Shown here: positions 35,801 through 44,544 of the stretch, piece after piece | Layout: every line of letters begins with the position of its first letter | How positions within the stretch are numbered: the first letter of the stretch is position 1 | NCBI RefSeq assembly: GCF_039539445.1 | Contig: NZ_BAABDD010000013.1 | Span: forward strand, 89,184 to 153,183 | Length of the DNA stretch: 64,000 bases | Direction of reading: 5' to 3' | Origin: Salinactinospora qingdaonensis | Lineage (GTDB): Bacteria; Actinomycetota; Actinomycetes; Streptosporangiales; Streptosporangiaceae | Translations under genes and position numbers: made by a program | The notes under the pieces: generated by a model | Database searches by the model: none | What the model was told of the DNA's origin: nothing | The model's input: only the letters and a program-made list of their open reading frames with translations

Positions 35801-38261
35801 CGACCTAACCGATGTGTCGCTGAAGGTCCCGGTATCGGTGAGTGCCCCTCGCCAGCTACAGGTGGTGACCCAGGAGCGCACGATCCGGCTTTCCTCTCGG
35901 CTGTTGGACGGCGACGTCGAGGAGCCCCTGGAGCGCGAGCAGGCGTGGCTCACCCACACCACCGCCTCGGTGGACGCACCTGCGCCCGCTCCCCCACATG
36001 CCCTCGCCATAGCCGAGCTGAGACAGTACTGCAGCGAGCGCTTAGCCGAGGATTTCGTCACCGACCGGCTCGCCGGCATCGGCGTCGCCGCCATGGGATT
36101 CCCCTGGCAGATCGAGGAACTCGCGCAAGGTGACGAGCAGTTGCTGGCCACCGTCAAGGCCGGCGATGCCAGCGACGAAAAACCCATGAGCTGGGCCGCC
36201 ATCATGGACGCGGCGCTGTCTATCGCCTCTGTAGTTTTTCCCGGCCCGCCCACGCTGCGGATGCCTGCCCACATTGACCGTGTCTCACTGCGCAGCGACT
36301 CTTCTCCCATCCGCGCCTTCATCCACGTCCGAGTCGCCGAGGGGGGTGCGGCTGCCGACACCGTCAATGTCGACATCGCGGCCGAGGACGGGCGCGTGGT
36401 GGCACGCATGATGGGATTGCGCTACGGCGTCCTGGACGGCGACCCTGGCGCCGCGACGAGCCCGCGCCGCATCGTGCACGAGATGGCCTGGCGCCCGTTG
36501 GCCACCGCGCCCGATGCCGATTCCGTGGAGTTGCGCGACGTGGTCATCGTGGGCGATGACCACGAAGCGGTGCGTATGCTCAGCGACCGCTATCGCGCTA
36601 TGGGGGTGCCCTGCGCAGCCGTGACCGACCCGGAGGAGCTTACGGCTCTACGCGACCGTATCGGTGCGGCGAGTGCGGTGCTCGTCGCACCGGCCTCACT
36701 CCGGGCAGGCGAGTCGGGGCCCGAAGCCTCGATTCGTTCCGCCTGGCTCCTGGCACGGACCGCCCAATGGCTCCTCGGCGTCACTGGCGCGGCTGCCGAT
36801 GAACAGCCCAAGCTGTGGTGTCTTACCCAAGGGGTGCGCCAGTGCCATGACGAAGCGGCGCTAGGACACGCGTCCCTCTGGGGGATCGGCCGGGTGATCG
36901 GCGGGGAGCATCCCGAACTGTGGGGAGGCGTCCTCGACCTCGCCGAGTCCCCCGACAAACTCGCAGTCCAACTCCTCGACGTGCTGCGTGCCGCTCCCGG
37001 AGAGGACGTCGTCGCGCTGGACGAGGAAGGCGCCCACGTGGGGCGCCTCGCCCAGGTGGCGAGCGAGCCCACCCGCCCACCCCAGCGGTTCCGGCCGGAG
37101 GGGACCTACCTCATCACCGGCGGTCTGGGCATGCTGGGGCTTGAGGTCGCCCACTGGCTCGCTGGGCGCGGAGCGCACCGGCTGGTGCTGGCCGGACGTG
37201 CCGCATTGCCGCCGCGCGCGCAGTGGGACTCGGTATGCGATTCCGAGACACGCCGCCGCATCGAGGGGGTCAGGTCACTCGAAGCGCTCGGCGTGACCGT
37301 GCGTACTGTGGCGCTTGACATTACCGACCGCGAGCAAGCACAGCGGCTGCTCAGCCCCGCCGAGCTGGGGCTGCCCCCCATTCGGGGGATCGTGCACGCG
37401 GCTGGCGTCTTAGACAACCGCATGCTGCGCGACTTGGACAAGGAGTCGATGCGTACTGTCGTCGCCCCCAAGGCGGCGGGTGCTTGGGTCCTCCACGAAC
37501 TCTTCCCTCCGAACAGTGTCGACTTCTTCATCCTGTTCTCTTCCTGCGGCCTGTTGCTGGGACTGCCCGGACAATCCAGCTACGCCTCAGGCAACGCCTT
37601 TCTCGACGCCCTAGCGGCTCATCGTAGGGCCAACGGCGGCGACGACACCGTCAGCTTTGGCTGGACGTCGTGGCGCGGCTTGGGCATGTCCACATCCTCG
37701 GCCGTGATCGACACCGAGTTGGCCGCGCGCGGTACGGCCGACATATCGGCTACGGAGGCGTTCCAAAGCTGGGAGTACGCCGAGCGTCACAGTTCGGGCT
37801 ACTTTGCCTTCCTACGGACCATCCCGCTGGAACCCGCCATGACCCGGCCGTCGCTACTGAGTGAACTCGCAGCTGAAGAGGACACGGACATCCCCGCCGC
37901 GGCCGGCGATGCGCAGTGGGAGGGCATGTCCCGCGAGGAGCTGTACGAGGCTGTTGGAGCAGAGGTCGACGCCGTGGTGGCCGGCGAGATCAAACTTCCC
38001 GCCGCCGACCTCGACTCGCGTCGACCGCTGACCGAACTGGGACTGGACTCGGTGATGTCGGTAGTGATCCGTCGCAATCTCGAACGCCGATTCGGGGTGC
38101 GCTTGGCGGCGACGCTGCTGTGGGATCGGCCCAACACCGCTGCGATCTCCTTGCTCCTCACCGATCTGGTGTGGGACCGCCTGCACCCCGGAGGCGCCGA
38201 ATCCGCATCTGACAGCGATGAGGAGTACGCCCCCGCCGCCGACGGGGTGCTCGTCGGCTGA
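32886..38261 (+). CDS. Iterative type I PKS, 6-methylsalicylic-acid-synthase class (KS-AT-DH-KR-ACP)
   Basis: The protein has 1791 residues. KS: active Cys187 in DTACSSS, EAHGTGT, and KPSIGHLEAGAG. AT: GHSVGE with Ser636, malonyl type. DH/thioester-hydrolase-like: His944 in GDHPVRGVEIIPAAVLLNTF, as in 6-MSA synthases. KR: GGLGMLG near 1411 and Tyr1566 in SSYASGNAFLDALAAHR. ACP: Ser1722 in LGLDSVMS. No ER, MT or TE. Length and order match the actinomycete 6-MSA and naphthoate synthases (ChlB1, MdpB, NcsB type) and not orsellinate synthases, which lack KR. It should condense acetyl- with malonyl-CoA units iteratively; 6-MSA is the simplest product. GTG at 32886 has GGAAGG; a TTG at 32844 is in frame. 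Product release probably needs a partner. Confidence 0.93.
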   Translation: MVDYTGGEAGRPGRPEPIAIIGMSCRFPGNVNSADDFWSFLRAGEDAISEVPTGRWDPYAEAAPENEAALRSTTRFGGFLSDIQGFDADFFGISPREAGLMDPQQRMVLEVSWQALEHAGVPPHQLSGSDTGVFIGVGSDDYGRRLLEDLPRIEAWTGIGGAMCAVANRVSYTLDLRGASMAVDTACSSSLVALHLACQSLRAGESPLALAGGVMVMAGPGLTMVLDAAGATSADGRSKSFDAAADGYGRGEGAGVVALKRLSDAQADGDRVLAVLRGSAVHQDGKTNGIMAPSSQAQEHLLRQTYRNAGVAPESVDYIEAHGTGTRAGDPIEATAMAAVFGASRPAEQPCLIGSVKPSIGHLEAGAGIAGVIKTVLALQHGEIPPTANFETPNPSIPWESAGLKVVAQPTPWQPAGQPRLAGVSGYGYGGTIAHVILEEAPPDPLETTTAVEVDRGASAAAYPLSGATQSALREYAARLADYVEEENPALPSVGHTLAVRRSPLTHRATAVAADHTELAERLRALAAGAPTAGVATGTVLAPPTSGTVWVFSGHGSQWIGMGRELLAEEPVFAAVLDDIGPIFEAELGFTPRHALSEGDFHTVDQIQPMIFATQVALAAVWRDRGLYPAAVIGHSVGEIAAAVTAGVLSVHDGAHLVCRRSRLLRHASGKGAMAMVSLPFDQVRSRLCHERGAQDVVAAIAASPSSTVIAGDHSAVEDVAKEWEDGGMAVRRVDSDVAFHSRHMDPLLDELVNAVAGMVVGAPEVPLYTTALDDPRATVARDGSYWAQNLRNPVRFAEAVTAAVEDGYRLFLEISAHPVVAHSINETLAELEVDDACVAHTLRRNRPEWESLLTNLGLLYAHGASVDWTRLWPAAPLAELPHNAWQHSPYWAESGPRHNIGGQRHDVDSHTLLGGRTKVNASPPITLWHTYLDESCRPYPGDHPVRGVEIIPAAVLLNTFFAAASADTQRPDLTDVSLKVPVSVSAPRQLQVVTQERTIRLSSRLLDGDVEEPLEREQAWLTHTTASVDAPAPAPPHALAIAELRQYCSERLAEDFVTDRLAGIGVAAMGFPWQIEELAQGDEQLLATVKAGDASDEKPMSWAAIMDAALSIASVVFPGPPTLRMPAHIDRVSLRSDSSPIRAFIHVRVAEGGAAADTVNVDIAAEDGRVVARMMGLRYGVLDGDPGAATSPRRIVHEMAWRPLATAPDADSVELRDVVIVGDDHEAVRMLSDRYRAMGVPCAAVTDPEELTALRDRIGAASAVLVAPASLRAGESGPEASIRSAWLLARTAQWLLGVTGAAADEQPKLWCLTQGVRQCHDEAALGHASLWGIGRVIGGEHPELWGGVLDLAESPDKLAVQLLDVLRAAPGEDVVALDEEGAHVGRLAQVASEPTRPPQRFRPEGTYLITGGLGMLGLEVAHWLAGRGAHRLVLAGRAALPPRAQWDSVCDSETRRRIEGVRSLEALGVTVRTVALDITDREQAQRLLSPAELGLPPIRGIVHAAGVLDNRMLRDLDKESMRTVVAPKAAGAWVLHELFPPNSVDFFILFSSCGLLLGLPGQSSYASGNAFLDALAAHRRANGGDDTVSFGWTSWRGLGMSTSSAVIDTELAARGTADISATEAFQSWEYAERHSSGYFAFLRTIPLEPAMTRPSLLSELAAEEDTDIPAAAGDAQWEGMSREELYEAVGAEVDAVVAGEIKLPAADLDSRRPLTELGLDSVMSVVIRRNLERRFGVRLAATLLWDRPNTAAISLLLTDLVWDRLHPGGAESASDSDEEYAPAADGVLVG

Positions 38262-38351
38262 ATTCGGTCCGTGGTTCGGCGCCGATCCCCTGGCCCAGGC
38301 CGCGTCGGACCGCGCTCCCGCCCCTACTGCGACAAGCATGTGGAGACGCTG

Positions 38352-40043
38352 ATGAACCGACCCGGAACCGTACCTTGGCCCGATGAAGTGGCAAGGGACT
38401 ACTGTGCGAAAGGCTACTGGCGTAACCGGCCCCTAGGCGCCTATCTGTGGGAGTGGGCGGACCGTTTCAGGTCCCGTACCGCCGTCGTCGACGGCGATCA
38501 CCGGCTGAGCTACCGTGAGCTCGCCGAACGCTCCGACGCTCTCGCTGAGGGGCTGGCGCGCAGCGGTGTGCGCAAAGGCGACACCATCCTGGTACAGCTG
38601 CCCAACTGCTGGGAATTCGTGGTGGTCCTGCTGGCCTGCGCACGACTGGGAGCGGCGCCTGTGCTCGCTCTCATGCCCCACCGCGAGCACGAATTGAGCT
38701 ATCTCGCCGAGCTGGCTGAGGTCGCCGCGATCGTCGTCCGCGACGAATGGCGTGGCTACGAGCATCAGCAGCTGGCCGCCACCGTGGCGGCCGACACCCC
38801 TTCGGCCGCCACGGTGATGGTTGTCGGGGACCACGTCTACCCGGAACACGTCGATCTACGTTCGCTCATGCGCCAGGCGGACGAGGTGGCTGCACGCAAG
38901 CACCGTCTCGACGCGGCGCCCCCCGACCCCAGGGACGTGTTGCTGTTCCTGCTCTCTGGCGGAACTACGGGGCTACCCAAAGTGATCGCCAGGACTCACA
39001 ACGACTACGAGTACAACGCTCGGCGCAGTGGCGAGGTCTGTGAGTTCCACGCCGACACCGTATACCTCGCCGCGCTGCCCATCGCCCACAACTTCGCCCT
39101 CGGCAGCCCAGGGGCACTCGCCACCCTCATGAACGGCGGCATGGTGGTGCTGCTACCGTCCCCCGAGCCCCGGGCGGCCTTCGCCGAGATCGAGCGCGAG
39201 CAGGTCAATGTCACCTCGGTCGTGCCCGCCGTGGCACAGCGCTGGCTGGATGCTCTGCCCTCCGCGAGTGACGATCTCGCCAGCCTCCAGGTCATTCAGA
39301 TCGGCGGTTCCGTGCTGCCCGACGGGATGGTGCGCTCCCTGATTACGGGCTTTGACTGCCAGGTCCAGCAGGTCTTCGGCATGGCCGAGGGGCTTCTCAA
39401 CTACACTCGGCTACACGACCCCTACGATGTGGTCACCGAAACGCAGGGGCGACCCATCTGTGCTGACGACGAACTGCTCGTCGTCGACGAGCAGGACAGT
39501 CCCCTACTACCCGGAACGCCGGGCGAATTGCTCACCCGAGGCCCCTACACCCCGAGGGGCTACTTCGCCGCCCCCCAGCACAACGCTCGCGCGTTCACCG
39601 CCGACGGCTGGTATCGCACCGGTGACATCGTCCGAATCACTCCGGAAGGCAATCTCTCAGTCACCGGCCGCGTTAAGGATCAGATCAACCGGGGTGGGGA
39701 GAAGATCGCCGCCGTCGAGCTGGAGGACTTGGCGCGTGACCTCCTGCCTCAAGTGCTCGATGCGGCAGCCGTGGCCCAGACCCACGCGGAGTTGGGGGAG
39801 GCGGTGTGTATGTGTGTGGTGTTGCGCCCGGGAAGTGAGTTGAGCCTTGCGGAGCTTCAGGAGGCGTTTGAACGCAAAGGGGTAGCTCGATTTAAATTTC
39901 CCGAACGATTAGCGATATTTTCAGCTTTCCCGCAGACGGCTATCGGCAAAATCGACAAAAAGCAACTTCGACTGAGTGTCGATCATCTACTTGATGAGTC
40001 CTTTGCTGCAGATTCACCGCAGACATCGCGCCAAGCACACTAG
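38352..40043 (+). CDS. Aryl acid AMP ligase (DhbE/2,3-dihydroxybenzoate-AMP ligase-like)
   Basis: The protein has 563 residues of the adenylate-forming superfamily. LLFLLSGGTTGLPKVIARTHNDY is the P-loop region; LPIAHNFALGSPG contains the Asn that binds the 2-hydroxyl of salicylate-type acids in DhbE. QVFGMAEGLLNYTRL, GWYRTGDIV, and the C-terminal lysine in TAIGKIDKKQLR are all present. NcsB2/MdpB2-type relatives make aryl-CoA in enediyne clusters. It probably activates the PKS product as an adenylate and then CoA thioester, feeding the CoA-dependent hydroxylase. ATG at 38352 has GGAGA; the gene follows the PKS by 90 bp. No free-standing aryl carrier protein or NRPS is nearby. Confidence 0.9.
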   Translation: MNRPGTVPWPDEVARDYCAKGYWRNRPLGAYLWEWADRFRSRTAVVDGDHRLSYRELAERSDALAEGLARSGVRKGDTILVQLPNCWEFVVVLLACARLGAAPVLALMPHREHELSYLAELAEVAAIVVRDEWRGYEHQQLAATVAADTPSAATVMVVGDHVYPEHVDLRSLMRQADEVAARKHRLDAAPPDPRDVLLFLLSGGTTGLPKVIARTHNDYEYNARRSGEVCEFHADTVYLAALPIAHNFALGSPGALATLMNGGMVVLLPSPEPRAAFAEIEREQVNVTSVVPAVAQRWLDALPSASDDLASLQVIQIGGSVLPDGMVRSLITGFDCQVQQVFGMAEGLLNYTRLHDPYDVVTETQGRPICADDELLVVDEQDSPLLPGTPGELLTRGPYTPRGYFAAPQHNARAFTADGWYRTGDIVRITPEGNLSVTGRVKDQINRGGEKIAAVELEDLARDLLPQVLDAAAVAQTHAELGEAVCMCVVLRPGSELSLAELQEAFERKGVARFKFPERLAIFSAFPQTAIGKIDKKQLRLSVDHLLDESFAADSPQTSRQAH

Positions 40044-40054
40044 GGAAGAGATCG

Positions 40055-40660
40055 ATGAGCGAGAAAACGATGGTTAACACCGATTCCCCAGCGCCGGAAT
40101 TGGAGATACAAGGGTTCGACCACGTCGTGCACGTCACATGGAATCCCGAGGAGACCGTGCGCTTCTACCGTGACGCGCTAGAGCTTCCCTTGGTGCATGC
40201 CGTCACTGGAAAGGGGTGGGTCACCGACTCTTTCCCTGATTTCGTCCATTTTTTCTTCGCGCTGGGTAAAGGGAATCATCTGGCGTTCTTCTATTTTTTC
40301 GGGCTGACTGAGGATGAGCCCGCCAGTGACCTCATGCACCGCTCCCGCCATATCGCACTCCATGTTGAGACCCGGGAGGAGCTCATGGAGTGGCGGGCAC
40401 GACTCAAAAAGCACGGTGTGCGCGTCACGCCTCCGCTGACTCACGAGCTTTTGGAGTCTATCTACTTTGACGATCCCAATGGGATTCAACTGGAGATCGC
40501 TCGTCCACTGCGCTCCTTCGGCGCCCCCGACAGCCGCGACGCCGCCCTCACCCTCGCGGCGCTGTCCGACATCCACAAAAAGGGCGAGGCGACGCTGGAA
40601 CAGATGTGGAGGCGCAAGGCAGAACTGATCGAACAGCATTACGAGGAGGTGCAGTCCTGA
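40055..40660 (+). CDS. VOC/extradiol-dioxygenase-like protein
   Basis: The protein has 201 residues. GFDHVVHVTWNPEETVRFYRDALELPLVH opens the first VOC module and RHIALHVETREELMEWRARLKKHG the second, ending YFDDPNGIQLEIARP. His and Glu ligand positions fit an extradiol dioxygenase or glyoxalase-type metal site. A helical tail of about 45 residues follows. In the cluster it could cleave or rearrange a dihydroxylated ring, or bind the product for self-resistance as bleomycin-resistance VOC proteins do. ATG at 40055 has GGGAAGAG. Its stop overlaps the ATG of the next small gene. Confidence 0.88.
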   Translation: MSEKTMVNTDSPAPELEIQGFDHVVHVTWNPEETVRFYRDALELPLVHAVTGKGWVTDSFPDFVHFFFALGKGNHLAFFYFFGLTEDEPASDLMHRSRHIALHVETREELMEWRARLKKHGVRVTPPLTHELLESIYFDDPNGIQLEIARPLRSFGAPDSRDAALTLAALSDIHKKGEATLEQMWRRKAELIEQHYEEVQS

Positions 40661-40902
40661 TGGCGACCCTCTACGTTCTTGATGTACCCGAGTTCTCCGT
40701 GTTGCTGGAAGCCGCCCAGCAGACCGGTCTACAGCTGAGCAGGAAGGGTGACTACGTCGCTGTCACCTCAGAGGAGGCCAGTCTGGTGCTGCGACGCAGC
40801 CGGATCGAGGCGCGCGACGCTGTGTGGTTCGCTGCTCTCACCGGAGGGTTCAACGGCACCGTCGCCAGGTTCGACGCGGAGGAGCTTCGACTGGAGAACT
40901 GA
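40660..40902 (+). CDS. Small unknown cluster protein, 80 aa
   Basis: The ATG at 40660 shares a base with the VOC stop (TGATG) and has GAGGAGG nine bases upstream, so it is coupled to the VOC gene. The protein contains YVLDVPEFSVLLEAAQQTGLQLSRKGDYVAVTS and RDAVWFAALTGGFNGTVARFD, without cysteines or membrane segments. No family was recognised. A stable alpha/beta fold and a role as partner of the VOC enzyme are inferred from coupling alone. A hairpin ends the operon just after it. Confidence 0.75.
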   Translation: MATLYVLDVPEFSVLLEAAQQTGLQLSRKGDYVAVTSEEASLVLRRSRIEARDAVWFAALTGGFNGTVARFDAEELRLEN

Positions 40903-40908
40903 GTGCTT

Positions 40909-40937
40909 CCGGGGTCGCGCTCTGCGCGCGGCCCCGG
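40909..40937. terminator. Bidirectional terminator at end of biosynthetic operon
   Basis: CCGGGGTCGCGC (40909-40920) pairs with GCGCGGCCCCGG (40926-40937), with one G-U pair and a 5-nt loop. It lies between converging genes ending at 40902 and 40981. Confidence 0.7.
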
Positions 40938-40980
40938 TCCGTTGCCCCGGTTAGGGGCGCGACTGTCCGGACACGTGTCG

Positions 40981-41661
40981 TCAGAGTGTCATGTGTGGTT
41001 GGCCGTGCCCATGCAGTACCGGTGGTTTGATAATCATCTCGGCGACCGCCTTGTTAACCGCATCGATTCGAGACGTCGCTCCCAGTTTGGTGAAGATACT
41101 GCGCAGGTGTCGCTTTACCGTCGCCTCCTTTATCGAGAGACGATTGGCTATCTGGACGTTGCTCATCGCCTTGGCGACCAGTTCGAGCACCTCGTGCTCC
41201 CGGTCGGAGAGGTGGGAAGATCCGGAGGTGTCGGGTTCCGTCAAGCTTTCCAACGCGACGGATACGACCACCCGAGCGTTTTTCCTCTGTACGCTGTGGA
41301 TGGTCGAGATGAGTTCCTCGGAGGACGCACTCTTATGCAGAAATCCTCCGATCCGCAGGGGGAGCAACCGGTGGACCAGATGCGGGTCGTCATACATCGA
41401 TAGCACGATAAACTGGGAATTGGGAGATAGTTCTCGGAGTTTGGGGATAGTTGACGTAATAGCCTCACCAGGGATCTGGACATCCAGCAGCACGATGTCT
41501 GGTTGGCTTTGTGCCACCTGGACACAGGCTTGGTCTGCGCTGCCTGCGGTGCCCACGACGCTGAAGTCGTGTTGGCTTTCCAGGAGTTCCTCCAGCGCCT
41601 CACAGAACATGGTGTGGTCGTCGACTACGATGATCTTGATGTGGTTATTCGGAGCCGACAT
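40981..41661 (-). CDS. NarL/LuxR-family response regulator
   Basis: The protein has 226 residues. Receiver domain: IIVVDDHTMFCEALEELL, phospho-acceptor Asp in DIVLLDVQIPG, and a Lys in LHKSASSEE. C-terminal LuxR HTH: LSDREHEVLELVAKAMSNVQIANRLSIKEATVKRHLRSIFTKLGATSRIDAV. The gene overlaps the histidine kinase gene by 17 bp and forms a two-component pair with it. Its position inside the cluster suggests control of PKS genes or export. Confidence 0.93.
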   Translation of the reverse strand: MSAPNNHIKIIVVDDHTMFCEALEELLESQHDFSVVGTAGSADQACVQVAQSQPDIVLLDVQIPGEAITSTIPKLRELSPNSQFIVLSMYDDPHLVHRLLPLRIGGFLHKSASSEELISTIHSVQRKNARVVVSVALESLTEPDTSGSSHLSDREHEVLELVAKAMSNVQIANRLSIKEATVKRHLRSIFTKLGATSRIDAVNKAVAEMIIKPPVLHGHGQPHMTL

Positions 41662-42769
41662 CGGTCACGCTCCCAGTCAGTGGCGCGCGCATCTCTATCC
41701 GAGTGCCGTGACCAGGACGGCTGTGCAGCCGGCATTCACCTCCGAGCAGGGCAGAGCGTTCCCGTAGCGAAGCAAGTCCGCTCTCTCGCCGGTGAACAGC
41801 CGCGCCATCGGGCCCGAAGCCAATCCCATCGTCCTCGACTACCGCGAACACCTGTTCGGCGGTAATGGTGACTGTGGCGATGATCGTCTTCGCCCGTGCG
41901 TTGGTGATGGCGTTGCTCAGTGCTTCGCGTATGAGCACGAACATTTCGCTGCGGATGTGTTCCGGTAGATGGTCCTCGTTACCGTGGACCGTAGTGCGCA
42001 GGTCCACGGAGCAGCGGTCAACAGTATCTACGTAGTCGTAAAGCGCCCGCTCTAGGCTGGCTACTCGATCGTGTATGCGCAGGCCGTAGGCGATCCTACG
42101 GATATCTTCTCGGCCGTCGTGCAGCGCTGCCATGGCCCTGCGGAAGTGACTCTCGGCGTGTTCGGGGGACCGATCACGGTACATGTCGAACAGTTCCAGC
42201 CTGCGTATGGCGAGCCCTACGTCATGGCTCAACTGGTCGTGTAGCTCACGTGCCGTGCGAGTCCTCTCGGCACGGTACGAGCCCCGTAAGGAGGCCACGT
42301 TTCTCGCCTCTCGAGCAGTGAGGCCCTGCAGCAGGCATCCGAGTAACACCCGGTGTAATACATTCACGATCACCGTTAACGCGGATTTGTACTCGGTGTG
42401 TCTGGTGCATCTTCGTTTGGACTGCTGCAGCCGCTGTTGCAGCACTTCCATGCTTATGCTGAACAGTTCGACTGAGAGAGAAGCCAGTTCCTCGGGAGTG
42501 AAGCTGTGCACCGTCCCGGCGCCATCGAAATCCCTGATAGTGCTCGCTGCAAGCGTGTCAAGAGACTCCATTTCCGATTGAGCGGTTTGCAGGGAGAGTT
42601 TGCAGCGATCGAGTATTTCTCGCGCCAGTGATTCTTTGTCTTCTTTAGGGGGAGAGTTGTACTCCTCTTTGGTTGCTGTGGATCTCGTGGTGAAAGTGGT
42701 TAATATTTCTTTGTTTGCATTGGTAAAAATCTCCATGGCGATTGGGTTTTGTTGTTTTTTTTCATGCAC
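41645..42769 (-). CDS. NarL-type sensor histidine kinase, soluble
   Basis: The protein has 374 residues. The HisKA_3 dimerisation motif is RTARELHDQLSHDVGLAIRRLELF, with the phospho-His in ELHDQ. The ATPase domain has EALSNAITNARA, VVEDDGIGFGPDG and RESGLASLRERSALLGG. No membrane segments are visible; the N-terminal 190 residues are helical and may sense a cytoplasmic signal. GTG at 42769 has AGGGAGA six bases upstream and is preferred; the frame is open further upstream. It overlaps the response-regulator gene. The 217-bp AT-rich stretch upstream is its likely promoter. Confidence 0.88.
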   Translation of the reverse strand: MHEKKQQNPIAMEIFTNANKEILTTFTTRSTATKEEYNSPPKEDKESLAREILDRCKLSLQTAQSEMESLDTLAASTIRDFDGAGTVHSFTPEELASLSVELFSISMEVLQQRLQQSKRRCTRHTEYKSALTVIVNVLHRVLLGCLLQGLTAREARNVASLRGSYRAERTRTARELHDQLSHDVGLAIRRLELFDMYRDRSPEHAESHFRRAMAALHDGREDIRRIAYGLRIHDRVASLERALYDYVDTVDRCSVDLRTTVHGNEDHLPEHIRSEMFVLIREALSNAITNARAKTIIATVTITAEQVFAVVEDDGIGFGPDGAAVHRRESGLASLRERSALLGGECRLHSRPGHGTRIEMRAPLTGSVTDVGSE

Positions 42770-42986
42770 TTTATTCTCCCTGGCTGTGCATGATGGGGTG
42801 GCATTTTTTATTTTACTTGTTATGTGGTTCTTGGGCAAGCTAATTGGAGTCGGGTACTTCGTGGTCGTCTTTTGTCTTCCCTTGTCAAGGTGGCGTGTTG
42901 TATATGGCCGCATCTGGCCACAAAAAAGCTCGGGTTCGCTGTAGTTGATCAGTAAACAGCGGCCCCGAGTCGGGTGGATTTAAGTG

Positions 42987-44411
42987 TTACTGGAGTTGCG
43001 CTTTCTCTGGTTTCCTTACAAATATTCCCACGATGGCGGCCCCGACCAGCAGCAGCGAGCCCGCCACTACCAGTGCGATCTGCGTTCCCGCGGCGATGGA
43101 GGAGGCCGCGCCCATGATCGTCCCCAGAATGGCGACTCCGAGTACCGCTCCGGTTTGCCGTGAGGAGTTCAACGCGCCGGAGGCAAGCCCTGACTGCTCC
43201 GGAGGCACCGATCCGACGACTCCCGTCATCAAAGCGGGAATCGCGAAGGAGATGCCGAATCCCACCACCAGCAGTCCCACTACGGTCGCCGCGATGTCCA
43301 CGCCGGAGTTGCCGCTGAAGGGAACCTGCAGAAACGCCCCTACCGCCATCATCACGAAGCCGATGACCGAGGGAACCTTGGGGCCGACCCTTGCCACCAG
43401 ACGGCCGGTGAAGATCGGGTTGAACGCCGGGGGCAGGGTCAGTGGGATGAAAGCCACCCCCGCCATGAAGGCCGAGTATTCCCGGGACTCCTGGAAGAAG
43501 AGGGCAAGAACGAACAACAGCCCCGAAAGAGCGAAGTTGACCAGCATCCCGGCGAACAGTCCGGCGGAGAATATCCGGTTGGTGAATATCCGCATCGGCA
43601 GCATGGGCTCATCACCCTTGTTGCCCTTGCTCGTCTCCACCGTCACGAACGCCGCAATGGCTACAACGAAGACGAGCAAGGCTCCCACCACCTGGGGCGA
43701 TGTCCACCCCAGCGGCTCGCTCTCGATAAGGCCGTACGTCAGGCTGGTCAACGCAACGACGATGCTCACCTGCCCGGGCAGGTCGATTCCCTTGCCGGGC
43801 TTGCGGGGGCTCTTCGGCGCGTAGCTACGGGTGATCAACAAGCTGACCAGCGCCACCGGCACGTTGACGAGAAAGATCGATCGCCAGCCCAGGGCGTCGG
43901 TGAGCACACCGCCGATCGTCGGCCCTGCGGCCAAGGCGGTTCCGCTGATGGCCGCCCACGCGCCCATCGCCTTCGCCCGCGCGCCCGGATCGCTGAAGGC
44001 GTGCGCGATCACCGCCAGCGACGCCGGCAGCAGCAGCGCTCCGGCCACTCCTAGCATCACGCGTAGGACGATGAGCGCTTCAACCGATGCCACCAGAGCT
44101 GACAGTCCCGAAAGCAGCCCGAAGGCCACTAGCCCGATCATGAACACGCGGCGGGCGCCATAACGGTCGGCCAGAACGCCGGCAGACAGCAGTAGTGCAG
44201 CGAAAGCGACCGTGTAGCCATTGGAGACCCACTGCAGAAAGCTCAGGCTGCCCGAAAAGGTGTCACCGATCGCTGGAAGAGCAACTGTGACCACAGTTGT
44301 GTCCAGCATCACCATGAAGTAGCCGAGAGACAGCCCTAAAAGCAGCAGGCCACCGGGGCGGCTTCCCGGCACCTGGCTAGCCGCATCCGGTGCCCCGGAC
44401 TGCGTCGTCAT
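42987..44411 (-). CDS. MFS drug/metabolite exporter, DHA2 (14-TM) type
   Basis: The protein has 474 residues. YFMVMLDTTVVTVALPAIGDTF is the typical first segment, and the MFS motif ADRYGARRVFMIG follows TM2. LRVMLGVAGALLLPASLAVI and ISGTALAAGPTIGGVLTDALGWRSIFLVNVPVAL are DHA2 motifs. About 14 membrane segments. It probably exports the cluster product or confers resistance. ATG at 44411 has GGGAGA. Divergent from the LysR gene with a 133-bp shared promoter region. Confidence 0.92.
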   Translation of the reverse strand: MTTQSGAPDAASQVPGSRPGGLLLLGLSLGYFMVMLDTTVVTVALPAIGDTFSGSLSFLQWVSNGYTVAFAALLLSAGVLADRYGARRVFMIGLVAFGLLSGLSALVASVEALIVLRVMLGVAGALLLPASLAVIAHAFSDPGARAKAMGAWAAISGTALAAGPTIGGVLTDALGWRSIFLVNVPVALVSLLITRSYAPKSPRKPGKGIDLPGQVSIVVALTSLTYGLIESEPLGWTSPQVVGALLVFVVAIAAFVTVETSKGNKGDEPMLPMRIFTNRIFSAGLFAGMLVNFALSGLLFVLALFFQESREYSAFMAGVAFIPLTLPPAFNPIFTGRLVARVGPKVPSVIGFVMMAVGAFLQVPFSGNSGVDIAATVVGLLVVGFGISFAIPALMTGVVGSVPPEQSGLASGALNSSRQTGAVLGVAILGTIMGAASSIAAGTQIALVVAGSLLLVGAAIVGIFVRKPEKAQLQ

Positions 44412-44544
44412 TCATTTCTCCCTAAACATTAAAAAGCAGATAGCTGGTCAAGCGTGACCTCGGTTTTCGGTTTGCATCATCTGGGAGGCACGCCCAGAGG
44501 GATTGTTCCAATTGGTGGGGCGTTTATAAAAATAGGGAGATACG
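44412..44544. promoter_or_regulatory. Shared promoter region of MFS and LysR genes
   Basis: 133 bp between divergent genes, AT-rich at both ends, with a CCAATTGG palindrome at 44508-44515. LysR-type regulators usually bind such regions to control both genes. Binding here is inference. Confidence 0.55.

Noticed and set aside
32886..38261. PKS as a module of a larger modular system
   Set aside because: MSAS-type DH signature, no docking or loading domains and no further PKS genes; the architecture is that of a stand-alone iterative enzyme.
40055..40660. VOC protein as a proven extradiol dioxygenase
   Set aside because: Fold is clear but ligand residues cannot be assigned by eye; function kept open.
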